Part shown: in pieces, positions 1-10,138 of the stretch
Layout of the letters: each line of letters starts with the position of its first letter
How positions within the stretch are numbered: position 1 is the stretch's first letter
Source: CAXBMB01 sp052078155
GTDB taxonomy: Bacteria; Pseudomonadota; Alphaproteobacteria; Kiloniellales; DSM-21159
NCBI GenBank assembly: GCA_052078155.1
Contig: JBQJBP010000002.1
Span: 62,001-126,000 of the forward strand
Direction of reading: 5' to 3'
DNA: 64,000 nt
Notes under the pieces: model-generated
The model's input: only the letters and a program-made list of their open reading frames with translations
What the model was told of the DNA's origin: nothing
The model's database searches: none
Made by a program: the position numbers and the translations under genes

Positions 1-54
1 ATGGGGGGCATTACCCTCTGATTGGCTGGGTTGATAGGCACCGCCTCCAAATCC

Positions 55-117
55 AGAGCATGATACACGGTTCAAGCATCATCACATGGTGATCCCACTT
101 AAAGCGATTTCACTCTA
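55..117 (+). repeat. Decayed copy of the 138-bp TA-bounded palindromic element (copy A)
   Basis: The stretch begins with AGAGCATGAT and ends with a version of AAACCGATTTGACTCTA, the two ends of the element seen complete at 13212-13349. It keeps the third hairpin (ATCACatgGTGAT), but the first two hairpins are deleted. It lies about 100 bp upstream of the EAL-type gene. The identification rests on direct comparison with the intact copies. Confidence 0.6.
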
Positions 118-218
118 AGGGCTCAGGAAGGCGGATCGAGAACCTGCTATTTAGGCCAGGAGCCTTGTCCGGGCCAAGAGCTTTTTACCGCTGACTTCAG
201 CTGAGCCCAGTAGGCCGG

Positions 219-1709
219 ATGAAGACAGAGCCACAGAGCGGAAAGGTCTTGTTAACCCTATTTCAAGACCTCAAGGGCACTCTGCCTGCCATGATCATCC
301 AGCTCTTCCTCTTTGCGCTCTACAGCGGCCTCTCCCTCTTCATCGGACTGGGTCTGCCTGAGCTGCTGCCCGTCCTCCTGCCGGCTGCCGACCTGACCCT
401 CTCTCCCGCCGTGGCCATGGTCCTGGCGCTCTTTGTCTTTTTGCTGTGCGCCCTGGTTCATATGACTCTCTTCAGCCTGGGCCGCTCAGCAAAACTCAGC
501 CGCCAGCTGCGCAACCTGACCCAGTCCCAGCATTCGGTGGAAGACGAGGTCTTGTGGCTGCGCGGCGAGATCAAAGCTGTCCTGGGCGCTCTGGACAGTG
601 CGGCCACAAAGAAAGGAAACGGCAAGGCCAAGGATCCTTCCGGGACCAACCCCGTGGTGGAAGCTGCCGCAGAAGTGCGCATGCTGAAATCTCTGGTGGC
701 GGGCATCTATGACGGCAAGTCCGACGCCCCGGCCCCGCGCGAACTGACTCTGGACCCAGTCAAGGACAGAGGGGTTGCAGCCCGCAGCAAAGAGATGGAA
801 GGCGAACTGCTGGAACTGCTTTCTGACCCAGGCCTGCGTCGCAGCGATGCCGCCGAAAAAAGAGCAGTGGAGAAGAAAGCAGCGGAAAAGAAATCCGCGG
901 CCAAGCCGAAGCGCAAGGCCCCGCCCCCCAGCAGCCCGAAGGAAGGCAAACTGCTGGAAGGTCTGAGCAAACGCAAAACACTGGATTTTGTGCAGAAAGC
1001 TCTGCGCGACGACATGATCGATCTGGTCCTGCAGCCAATCGTCACCCTGCCCAAGCGGCAGAAGCGCTACTACGAATGCTTCAGTCGTCTGCGCGACGCC
1101 ACCGGGAACTACATCCTGCCGCAAGATTACATCCCGGTCGCCGAGAAGGCGGGACTGGTCACAGCCATCGACAACATGCTGCTGTTCCGCACCATCCAAC
1201 TGGTGCGTAAAATCCAGCGCAAACACGAAGAACTGGATTTCTTCTGCAACACCTCCTCGCATACCCTCAAAGACGCAGAATTTTTCGGCGACTTCGTGGA
1301 CTATCTGGAAAGCAACCGCCTGCTGGTCGCCAATCTGATCTTCGAGTTCCCGCAAGCCGACTTCAAGGACATGAGTTCAGAAGCCCGCCTGTTGCTGCGG
1401 CGCCTGTCCAACATTGGTGCCCGCTTCTCTCTGGATCAGGTGGAGGATCTGGACCTTGATCTGCCCGACCTGGAAGGTCGAGCTGTGGCCTTTGTCAAAG
1501 TTGACGGGCCCAAGCTGGTGGAAATGCGCATCAATGAAGGCAGCAAGAAGGTGCGGGAGTTTATCGAGTCCTTTAACCGCTCGCGCATTCAGCTGATCGT
1601 TGAGAAGCTGGAAGAAGACGATGATCTCATGACTTTGCTGGAAGCTGGTGCCACCCTGGGTCAGGGTTATCTCTTCGGTGAACCGCGGCTGGCCCGCCCG
1701 GCCAACTGA
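219..1709 (+). CDS. TipF-like membrane protein with degenerate EAL domain
   Basis: This 496-residue protein has two N-terminal membrane segments (about residues 24-46 and 62-86), a helical linker with a Lys/Ala/Glu-rich stretch (about 210-250) and a C-terminal EAL-type domain (about 255-490). The EAL signature reads ECF (Glu near residue 286). The NxS asparagine, the VKVDG lysine, the VEKLE glutamate and the final QGYLF motif are present, but the usual DDFG is SLDQVED, so the second metal aspartate is lost. Two membrane segments, a coil and a degenerate EAL domain match Caulobacter TipF, a c-di-GMP receptor that helps place the flagellum. The protein probably binds c-di-GMP rather than cleaving it. 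No flagellar gene is adjacent, so the TipF assignment is by architecture only. Confidence 0.7.
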   Translation: MKTEPQSGKVLLTLFQDLKGTLPAMIIQLFLFALYSGLSLFIGLGLPELLPVLLPAADLTLSPAVAMVLALFVFLLCALVHMTLFSLGRSAKLSRQLRNLTQSQHSVEDEVLWLRGEIKAVLGALDSAATKKGNGKAKDPSGTNPVVEAAAEVRMLKSLVAGIYDGKSDAPAPRELTLDPVKDRGVAARSKEMEGELLELLSDPGLRRSDAAEKRAVEKKAAEKKSAAKPKRKAPPPSSPKEGKLLEGLSKRKTLDFVQKALRDDMIDLVLQPIVTLPKRQKRYYECFSRLRDATGNYILPQDYIPVAEKAGLVTAIDNMLLFRTIQLVRKIQRKHEELDFFCNTSSHTLKDAEFFGDFVDYLESNRLLVANLIFEFPQADFKDMSSEARLLLRRLSNIGARFSLDQVEDLDLDLPDLEGRAVAFVKVDGPKLVEMRINEGSKKVREFIESFNRSRIQLIVEKLEEDDDLMTLLEAGATLGQGYLFGEPRLARPAN

Positions 1710-1753
1710 CCGCGCCCCGGCATTTTTCGTTGCTCCTGCTGTTTCGTTTCCGC

Positions 1754-1786
1754 AAAGCCCCTGAAGGTCTTGTGACAGGGCTTTTT
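1754..1786 (+). terminator. Rho-independent terminator after the EAL-type gene
   Basis: AAAGCCCCTG pairs with CAGGGCTTT with one bulged base and is followed by a run of T. It sits 45 bp after the stop codon of the preceding gene. Confidence 0.75.
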
Positions 1787-2007
1787 ATTCTTGAGCCACT
1801 GTGGCACAGAAGGGCAGCACAACAGCAGGTCATGAGGTTCCAGCCGTCAAACGTCGCGGTCAGAGCCTGGTCGGCTGTTCTTCCATAAGAGCAAAATCGG
1901 CTAAAGGGCACGCAGCAACGGCGTCCGTTTTATCCGATCATGCTCCAGCCCCGGTCATGGCGGTCCGATGCCTGCCATACCAGTCTCAAGAGAACCGGCC
2001 AACTTCC

Positions 2008-2889
2008 ATGAGCAAGACTTCCTATGATCTGCACAGCGGTTTGTCTGACTTTGCAGACCTCTATGACGCCTATATCTGTGACCTTTGGGGGGTGTTGCAT
2101 GACGGGGTAACGGCCTTCCCCGATGCGGTGGCCACCCTGGCCAGGCTCAAACAGGACAACAAGAAGATCTTCATCCTGTCGAACGCACCGCGCCGCTCCA
2201 GCGAAGTGGAAGGCCGGATGAACGACATGGGCATCGATCCCAGCCTCTATGACCGGGTGCTCTCCTCCGGGGAACAGACCTGGACCTGTCTCAAAGACCG
2301 CCCTGATAGCTGGTATCAGACCCTTGGCCGGCGGTGCCTGCATCTGGGGCCAGACAGGGATCACGGCATGCGCGACGGCCTGGATCTGGACATTGTGCAG
2401 GACCCGGCAGAGGCCGACTTTCTGCTCAACACCGGCGCCAAGAACGCCACTGACCTGGATACCAGTTACGACGACATTCTGGTTGCCGCCCAGAAACGCG
2501 GGTTGAAGATGGTCTGCGCCAATCCGGATCTGGAAGTCATCCGCGGCGGCAAGAGGGAAATCTGCGCTGGTGCCCTGGCCCGCCGCTATGAAGACCTGGG
2601 CGGGGAGGTGCGCTATCACGGCAAGCCTCATGCGGAAATCTATCAGGAGTGTCAGGATTACCTGAAGGACATCCCGGCAAAGCGCATTGCCATGATCGGG
2701 GATTCCCTGCGCACTGACATTGCCGGGGCCCGCTCTGTTGGCATTGGCGCCATTCTGGTCGTCGGCGGCATCCACGCCGAAAGCCTGGGGGTGGCAGAAG
2801 GACAATTGCCCGAACGTACCAAACTGGATGCCCTCTGCAGTCATGAAGGCCACTGGCCTGATCAGGTGTTGCCAGCCCTTCGCTGGTAG
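2008..2889 (+). CDS. HAD superfamily subfamily IIA hydrolase (TIGR01459-like)
   Basis: This 293-residue phosphatase-like protein carries HAD motif I as ICDLWGVLHDG, motif II in FILSNAPR, the lysine in YHGKPH, and the motif III pair in MIGDSLRTDI. The glycine-rich DxWGVxHDG start is typical of the HAD-IIA group found in alphaproteobacteria; the natural substrate of that group is not established. The reading frame is open upstream to 1801, but the ATG at 2008 begins the conserved protein and the added upstream residues are low in conservation-like character. No good Shine-Dalgarno is visible. It is a lone gene between the terminator of the EAL-type gene and repeat copy B. Confidence 0.85.
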   Translation: MSKTSYDLHSGLSDFADLYDAYICDLWGVLHDGVTAFPDAVATLARLKQDNKKIFILSNAPRRSSEVEGRMNDMGIDPSLYDRVLSSGEQTWTCLKDRPDSWYQTLGRRCLHLGPDRDHGMRDGLDLDIVQDPAEADFLLNTGAKNATDLDTSYDDILVAAQKRGLKMVCANPDLEVIRGGKREICAGALARRYEDLGGEVRYHGKPHAEIYQECQDYLKDIPAKRIAMIGDSLRTDIAGARSVGIGAILVVGGIHAESLGVAEGQLPERTKLDALCSHEGHWPDQVLPALRW

Positions 2890-3008
2890 ACCTTTGACCC
2901 GTCGCTTAGGTCCAATCGGGCGTGCTGGGAACCAAATCAGCTGAACTGGAAGGGCTGAAGGCTTCGCTTCTGTCGTGGCAGGGCCTTTGGTACTGTGCCC
3001 CAAAAGCG

Positions 3009-3093
3009 CGCATGCTCTAAAACACTGAAAAGAGGCAAATTCACGCTTCAAGTGTTATCACCTAGTGATTCCACTTAAACCGATTTGGCTCTA
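3009..3093 (+). repeat. 5'-truncated palindromic element (copy B)
   Basis: It holds hairpins two and three of the 138-bp element and the right end CGATTTGGCTCTA. The first hairpin is missing and is replaced by GCGCGCATGCTC. It lies just before the cyclase gene, and its right end rules out the longer possible start of that gene at 3085. Confidence 0.8.
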
Positions 3094-3153
3094 TTGTTTC
3101 TCTGGCGTCTCGCCCCAGATACTCTATCAGGGGCAGAAATCAGGGAACCGAGA

Positions 3154-5025
3154 ATGGCGCGCACTTTTTCAACCAGTTGGTCCCATCGCTTCTCTGGCCC
3201 GCTAGAGGATGTCTGGTCCTTTATCGCCGATTCCTCCCGTTACAACGAAGCCACGGGGTTCCCAAAACACAAGATCGAGCCGGAGATCCAGGCCGACGGC
3301 AGCACCCGCTTTTTCGGCAGCGTCAAGGTCGGCTGGTTCACGCTGAAGTGGGAGGATTTCCCCGCGGACTGGGTGACCCCCGAACGCTATTTTCATCCCC
3401 GTATCTTCTCCCAGGGCCCTTTGCAGAAACTGGATTTCGAGTTTCGGCTGGAGCCCGATGGCGACGGCTGTATCGGCACCTTTCAGCTGGATGCCGTCTC
3501 CCGGGGTCTCTTTGGCTGGCTGATGCTGAAAAGTGGTAAGTTCCATCATGCGGCTGAAAGGGATTGCCGCAAGTTCCTGACGGAACTGGACGAATTTCTG
3601 CAACAGCGACGCCAGTCTCCCTTCGACTACATCAAGCCCCAGCCTGATGACAGCGCCATAGAACGCGGCGCCCGCCTGGCCCGCGAGATAGAGGCCAGCG
3701 GTTATGGACACGGTCTGGCAGACAAACTGGTCGACTTTGTCCTGACCGGCCCGGAGAACGACCTGTCCCCCTTGCGCCCGCTCCATCTGGCCCACCTCTG
3801 GCAGGCGGAGGAAAGGCAGGTGGTCGAACTCTGCCTGCAGGCCACCAAGGTGGGGTTGATATCGCTGGAGTGGGCCATACTCTGTCCGCGCTGCCAGATG
3901 CCGGATGAGACCTATCGCAGCCTGGATGAGATGCCCCATGGCGCCCACTGTCCCTTCTGCAACATCTCCTTTGACGGCGACTTCTCCGCCAATGTGGAAC
4001 TGAGCTTCAAACCCTCCCCCGCCATCCGGGATGTGGGCAGCGGTCTCTTTTGTTTCTCCGGCCCGCTGGGCACCCCCCACATCCTGATGCAGCAGAGAGT
4101 GGCAGCCGGTCAGACGCGGGATCTGGCGCTGAAACTGCCGCCGGGTTCCTATCGGGTCCGCTCTCACGATCCCGGGCCGGAACGCAGCTTTGAGGTGCTG
4201 CCAAACCCCCGGAACGCTGCTAGCGATCAGGAGGTCACTCTGGTCATGGGGCGCGATAAGCTCGACCTGATCGCTGCCGGATCCGCCTTGGGGGATGCGC
4301 CGCTGCAAAAGGAGGACAGGGCTCTCCATCTGCCTGCCCTGTCCCGATTGATCATGACCAACGAAAGTGATCGGGCCCGGTCCTTTGTGGTGGAAAGGCT
4401 GGCCTGGCGGGCCGAAGCCCTGACCGCAGACCGCGTAACCACCTATCAGGCCTTCCGGGATCTCTTTTCCGATCAGGTTCTCAGGGCCGGGGATCAGGTG
4501 GGCATATCCCGGGTGGCGCTGCTCTTTTCCGATCTTTATGGCTCAACCGCCCTTTATGAGCGCATCGGGGATGCCAGGGCCTATGCGTTGGTGCGGGAGC
4601 ATTTTGCCTTCATGGCCGGCATCATCCGGGATCAGGAAGGCGCGGTGGTGAAAACCATCGGCGATGCGGTGATGGCCGCCTTTCATTCAGAAGAACAGGC
4701 GCTGCTGGCCGGGCTGGCCATCCAGCAGCAGATCGCCCAGTTCAATCAGGCCAATCCGGATGGGCCTCTGGCCATCAAGCTGGGCCTCCACGCAGGCCCG
4801 GCCATCGCGGTCACCCTGAACGAACGGCTGGACTACTTTGGCTCCACGGTCAATCTGGCCGCCCGGCTGCAGGCCCAAAGTCAGGGCGGGGATTTTGTCT
4901 TGTCCCAGCCTGTAGCCGAGCTGCCGGACATTCAAAAGCACCTGACGGGCTTCAGTGCGCAATCGGAAACGGCCCCCTTGAAGGGATTTGCAGAGCCGGT
5001 GCCATTCCTGCGGCTGCAGTTCTGA
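3154..5025 (+). CDS. Class III adenylate/guanylate cyclase with SRPBCC domain and zinc ribbon
   Basis: This 623-residue protein has an N-terminal SRPBCC-type domain (about 1-150), a central region of DUF5939 type with a zinc ribbon (CxxC at 244/247 and 266/269) and a C-terminal class III cyclase domain (about 450-620). In the cyclase, the metal-binding aspartates are in FSDLYGST (460) and KTIGDAV (504), Lys500 sits at the purine-specifying position, and TVNLAARL supplies the transition-state Asn/Arg. It is therefore predicted to be active and to make cAMP, with a soluble lipid or ligand-binding input domain. No membrane segment was seen. The start at 3154 has AGGGAA upstream and avoids the repeat. 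It appears monocistronic. Confidence 0.85.
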   Translation: MARTFSTSWSHRFSGPLEDVWSFIADSSRYNEATGFPKHKIEPEIQADGSTRFFGSVKVGWFTLKWEDFPADWVTPERYFHPRIFSQGPLQKLDFEFRLEPDGDGCIGTFQLDAVSRGLFGWLMLKSGKFHHAAERDCRKFLTELDEFLQQRRQSPFDYIKPQPDDSAIERGARLAREIEASGYGHGLADKLVDFVLTGPENDLSPLRPLHLAHLWQAEERQVVELCLQATKVGLISLEWAILCPRCQMPDETYRSLDEMPHGAHCPFCNISFDGDFSANVELSFKPSPAIRDVGSGLFCFSGPLGTPHILMQQRVAAGQTRDLALKLPPGSYRVRSHDPGPERSFEVLPNPRNAASDQEVTLVMGRDKLDLIAAGSALGDAPLQKEDRALHLPALSRLIMTNESDRARSFVVERLAWRAEALTADRVTTYQAFRDLFSDQVLRAGDQVGISRVALLFSDLYGSTALYERIGDARAYALVREHFAFMAGIIRDQEGAVVKTIGDAVMAAFHSEEQALLAGLAIQQQIAQFNQANPDGPLAIKLGLHAGPAIAVTLNERLDYFGSTVNLAARLQAQSQGGDFVLSQPVAELPDIQKHLTGFSAQSETAPLKGFAEPVPFLRLQF

Positions 5026-5116
5026 CGACCGGCCCGACACTTTTCGGACCGTCATTCAACAGCCGGGCGAAGGGAAATTCTCCAATAAGGCCATGGGCTT
5101 GTCCCTAGAGTGGGGC

Positions 5117-5145
5117 TTTTTGCCTGCAAAACAGCGGCAAAAAAC
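5117..5145. other. Inverted repeat in the leader of the mutase gene
   Basis: TTTTTGCC pairs with GGCAAAAA around an 11-base loop, 134-160 bp upstream of the mutase start. It could be a terminator for transcription arriving on the minus strand, or a leader structure. No recognisable B12-box of a cobalamin riboswitch was seen. Confidence 0.4.
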
Positions 5146-5278
5146 TTCGCCAAACGATGATTTGTTCCCTATTTTCCGCCAGTTAGACCAAGTAGAGAAA
5201 ATAGACATTCACGTGTTGCCATGGTTTAGTGGCGGCCAATTGGTGCATTGCAATAAAAAGTGTGAAGGACGAGATCCC

Positions 5279-7423
<2,145 letters not shown>

Positions 7424-7687
7424 GGCGGTCTGCCGGGCTCAACCGGCCCCCGCTGCAGGGCACAGCCGGATCAGTCTGCAAAGCTGCGACAGAGGAACAG
7501 GCAGGGGGATAAGATAGACCTCTGCCGTTCTAACCCATTGTCGCTAGAGCCATTTTGTGCGAGCAATGGGGGTCAGCCAGTCGGCCTGCTTCTGCGCAGC
7601 CTCTTTGAAACTCGGGGAACGCCGATTTCACGCTGCAGAAGTGGCTGAATGGTGACAGCTATTGCGGGGGGAGGAAGTCGCAAGACC

Positions 7688-10069
7688 ATGGAGGAAGAAC
7701 AGGAAACCTCTGGCTTGGGCCGTTGGGGGCTTTGGGCAGGCAGCCTGCTGTGGATATTGCTCTGCGGCCTCTATGTCCTGTTTTCCATAGGCACTGAAAA
7801 TCTCTTCCAGCTGCTGCCCTACGAACTGGCTTCCATCGTCTGGGGCACCTTCACTCCTCTGGCCTTTGTCTGGCTGCTGGTGCTCTACCTCTCCCGACAG
7901 CAGACGCTCTCCACAGAAACAAAACTGCTGCTGGAGAAGCTGTCAGCGCTGACCTATCCCGCAGATCATGCCCACTATCGGGTGCGCATCCTCACCGAAA
8001 GCCTGCAGGAACAGGCCGAGATGCTGAGCCTGGCAGGCGATGAACTGACGGACAAGCTGGACAAAGCCAGAGAGTCCTTTCGGCAGCAGACCCAGGAACT
8101 CAGTGGTGCCGGGGTCCGGGCCGCGGCCCAGGCCGACAGTCTGCGCGACGCTCTGGCCGACCAGTCCGACCAGATCACCCGGGCCAGCGAACAGGTAGGC
8201 CAGCAACTGACCCTGGCGCGGGAAGCCACCGACCGCCAGGTGGAAGATCTGGAGCAAGCCGCTGCCAACGCCAAAGGCATGGCCGAAACCATCGACGGAC
8301 TGCTGCAAAAACCCATCGAAGCGCTGAGCCTTGCGGCTGACAAAGCGGTCAACGACGGCGCACGGGCCGGGGAAATCCTCTCCCAGCAACGGGCGGACAT
8401 CAGCAACGTCACCGGCGAGGTCAACACCGCTGCCAAAGCCCTGCGCAAGGAACTGGAAGGCGACATCAAGCACATTGTGGCCGCCGCCCGGGATCTGGCA
8501 AAGCAATCCAACAATCTGGGGGATGAACTGCGCGATCAGCTGGGGGCGCTGACCGCCTCCTTCGAGCATGCCGTCAATCAGGCGGACTATCTGAAAGCCA
8601 CCGTCACCAACCAGACCAGTGATCTGCGCTCCCTCAGCGGCGAGCTGGAAGACCGCTCCGGCAGCATCAACAGCGCCCTGCAGGGCGTGGTGGACGACGC
8701 CTCCAGCGCCTTTGAACGGGTGTCGGGTGAAACCCTGCGGCTGACAGAGGAGTTCGAACAGCGCGCCCAGGCCGTGGCAGACTCTGCAGAACGCTCAGCC
8801 CGACAGTTGACCGGGTCCGTCGAACGCTCCCAGCAGGAGCTTAAGGTCATGGGCGACTCCATCGGTGAAAGCCTGACGGACATGGTGGCCCATGCCGGAC
8901 GTCGCCTGAATGAAGCCAGTGAAACGGTCAGGCCGCACGTTCAGGCACTGACAGCTGCTTCAGACCGGGCGGTGGAGCGCGCCAATCAGGCTGGGGAAGC
9001 CTACGAGCGCCGCGCCGAAGACCTGCGGGAAAGCTCCAACCGGGCAACCGAACATGTGGAGCAGGTCAGCAAAGGCTTCCGCGATCTCTCCTCTGTACTG
9101 GCCGAAGGCGCCCGCCAGGCCGGGGAACGGACCCGCGAAGCCAGCGACGAGCTGCGCGACCACCGCGAAGCCCTGGTGGCAGCCTCTGCCGCGGCGCAGA
9201 AAGCCACAGTCATGCTGCGGGCAGCCACCCAGGAAGAGCTGAACGACATGACCAAGGTGGCCGCCACGCTGGAGGCTCAGGCCGGGCGCATTGCCGCGCA
9301 ACTGTCCGCCCAGATCGCCGATTCAAAGAAAGCCGGGGAAGATGCAGAAGCCAGCACCGGCGCGCTGCGTCAGGAACTGCTGACCCAGGCCGAGAACCTG
9401 ATGGAAATCTCCAACAAGGCCCTGTCCCGCCTGAAAGAAGCCGGCGACGACATGCAGACGCACACGTCCAGTCTCAGCCAGGTTTCCGAAGACGCTCTGG
9501 AGAAGACGCTGGAACTGGGCAACCTGCTGTCCCACCAGGGCACGGCCTTCCAGAACACCGTCACCGAAAGCGAAATCAAACTGAAGAAGGTATCAGAGCT
9601 CTGCGCCCTGCAGGCCGAGGAGCTCAAGCGTGCGGCGGACGAAGCCAACCGCCAGTCCCTCAAGCTCAAGGAAACCGACCTGGAAGCCCGCCGGGATCTC
9701 TTCCTGCGCACCGCGTCGGTCATGCTGGAAGATCTCAACAGTCAGTCCATTGATTTGAGCCGTCTGATTGAGGATGAGTTGCCAGAAGATCTCTGGAAAC
9801 GCTGGCGCAAAGGGGACAAATCCATCTTTGCCCGCCGACTGGTGCGCCGCAAAGACAAAGGCGAACTCAAGGTTCCCGAAATCAAGCAGCGCTTTGAAAA
9901 GGATGAGCAATTCCAGCAGCAGGTTTCCCGCTACATCAGTCAGTTTGAAGCGCTGATGAATCAGGCGGCTGCCTGTGATCCGGAAAACGTGCTGACAGCT
10001 ACCTTCCTGACGGCTGATGTGGGCAAGCTCTATCTGATGCTGACCCGCTCTATCGGGCGCAGCCAGTAA
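7688..10069 (+). CDS. Membrane-anchored long coiled-coil protein, unknown function
   Basis: This 793-residue protein has a short cytoplasmic N terminus, two membrane segments (about residues 15-37 and 50-71), then more than 600 residues of almost uninterrupted Ala/Glu/Gln/Arg-rich heptad helix. A small globular C-terminal end follows (about 690-793, containing EDLNSQSIDLSRLIEDELPE). It resembles an apolipoprotein-like or methyl-accepting-type coiled coil but lacks the chemoreceptor hairpin tip, a HAMP domain and a ligand domain. GGGAGGAAG lies 10 bases before the ATG at 7688, favouring this start over 7649. A scaffold or polarity role is possible but is not shown by the sequence. Confidence 0.75.
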   Translation: MEEEQETSGLGRWGLWAGSLLWILLCGLYVLFSIGTENLFQLLPYELASIVWGTFTPLAFVWLLVLYLSRQQTLSTETKLLLEKLSALTYPADHAHYRVRILTESLQEQAEMLSLAGDELTDKLDKARESFRQQTQELSGAGVRAAAQADSLRDALADQSDQITRASEQVGQQLTLAREATDRQVEDLEQAAANAKGMAETIDGLLQKPIEALSLAADKAVNDGARAGEILSQQRADISNVTGEVNTAAKALRKELEGDIKHIVAAARDLAKQSNNLGDELRDQLGALTASFEHAVNQADYLKATVTNQTSDLRSLSGELEDRSGSINSALQGVVDDASSAFERVSGETLRLTEEFEQRAQAVADSAERSARQLTGSVERSQQELKVMGDSIGESLTDMVAHAGRRLNEASETVRPHVQALTAASDRAVERANQAGEAYERRAEDLRESSNRATEHVEQVSKGFRDLSSVLAEGARQAGERTREASDELRDHREALVAASAAAQKATVMLRAATQEELNDMTKVAATLEAQAGRIAAQLSAQIADSKKAGEDAEASTGALRQELLTQAENLMEISNKALSRLKEAGDDMQTHTSSLSQVSEDALEKTLELGNLLSHQGTAFQNTVTESEIKLKKVSELCALQAEELKRAADEANRQSLKLKETDLEARRDLFLRTASVMLEDLNSQSIDLSRLIEDELPEDLWKRWRKGDKSIFARRLVRRKDKGELKVPEIKQRFEKDEQFQQQVSRYISQFEALMNQAAACDPENVLTATFLTADVGKLYLMLTRSIGRSQ

Positions 10070-10138
10070 AGTCATCCGCTGCAGCGCCCGCCTTCCTTGT
10101 TGGCTGGCCCGCCGCGGATTTGTGCAAAGGAAGATCTC

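Noticed and set aside
486..1355. Minus-strand frame of 289 codons opposite the EAL-type gene
   Set aside because: The plus-strand EAL domain is convincing; the antisense frame is Phe/Gln-rich with no motif.
5026..5278. Cobalamin riboswitch upstream of the B12-dependent mutase
   Set aside because: The leader is only about 250 bp and the conserved B12-box sequence could not be found; only a simple hairpin is present.
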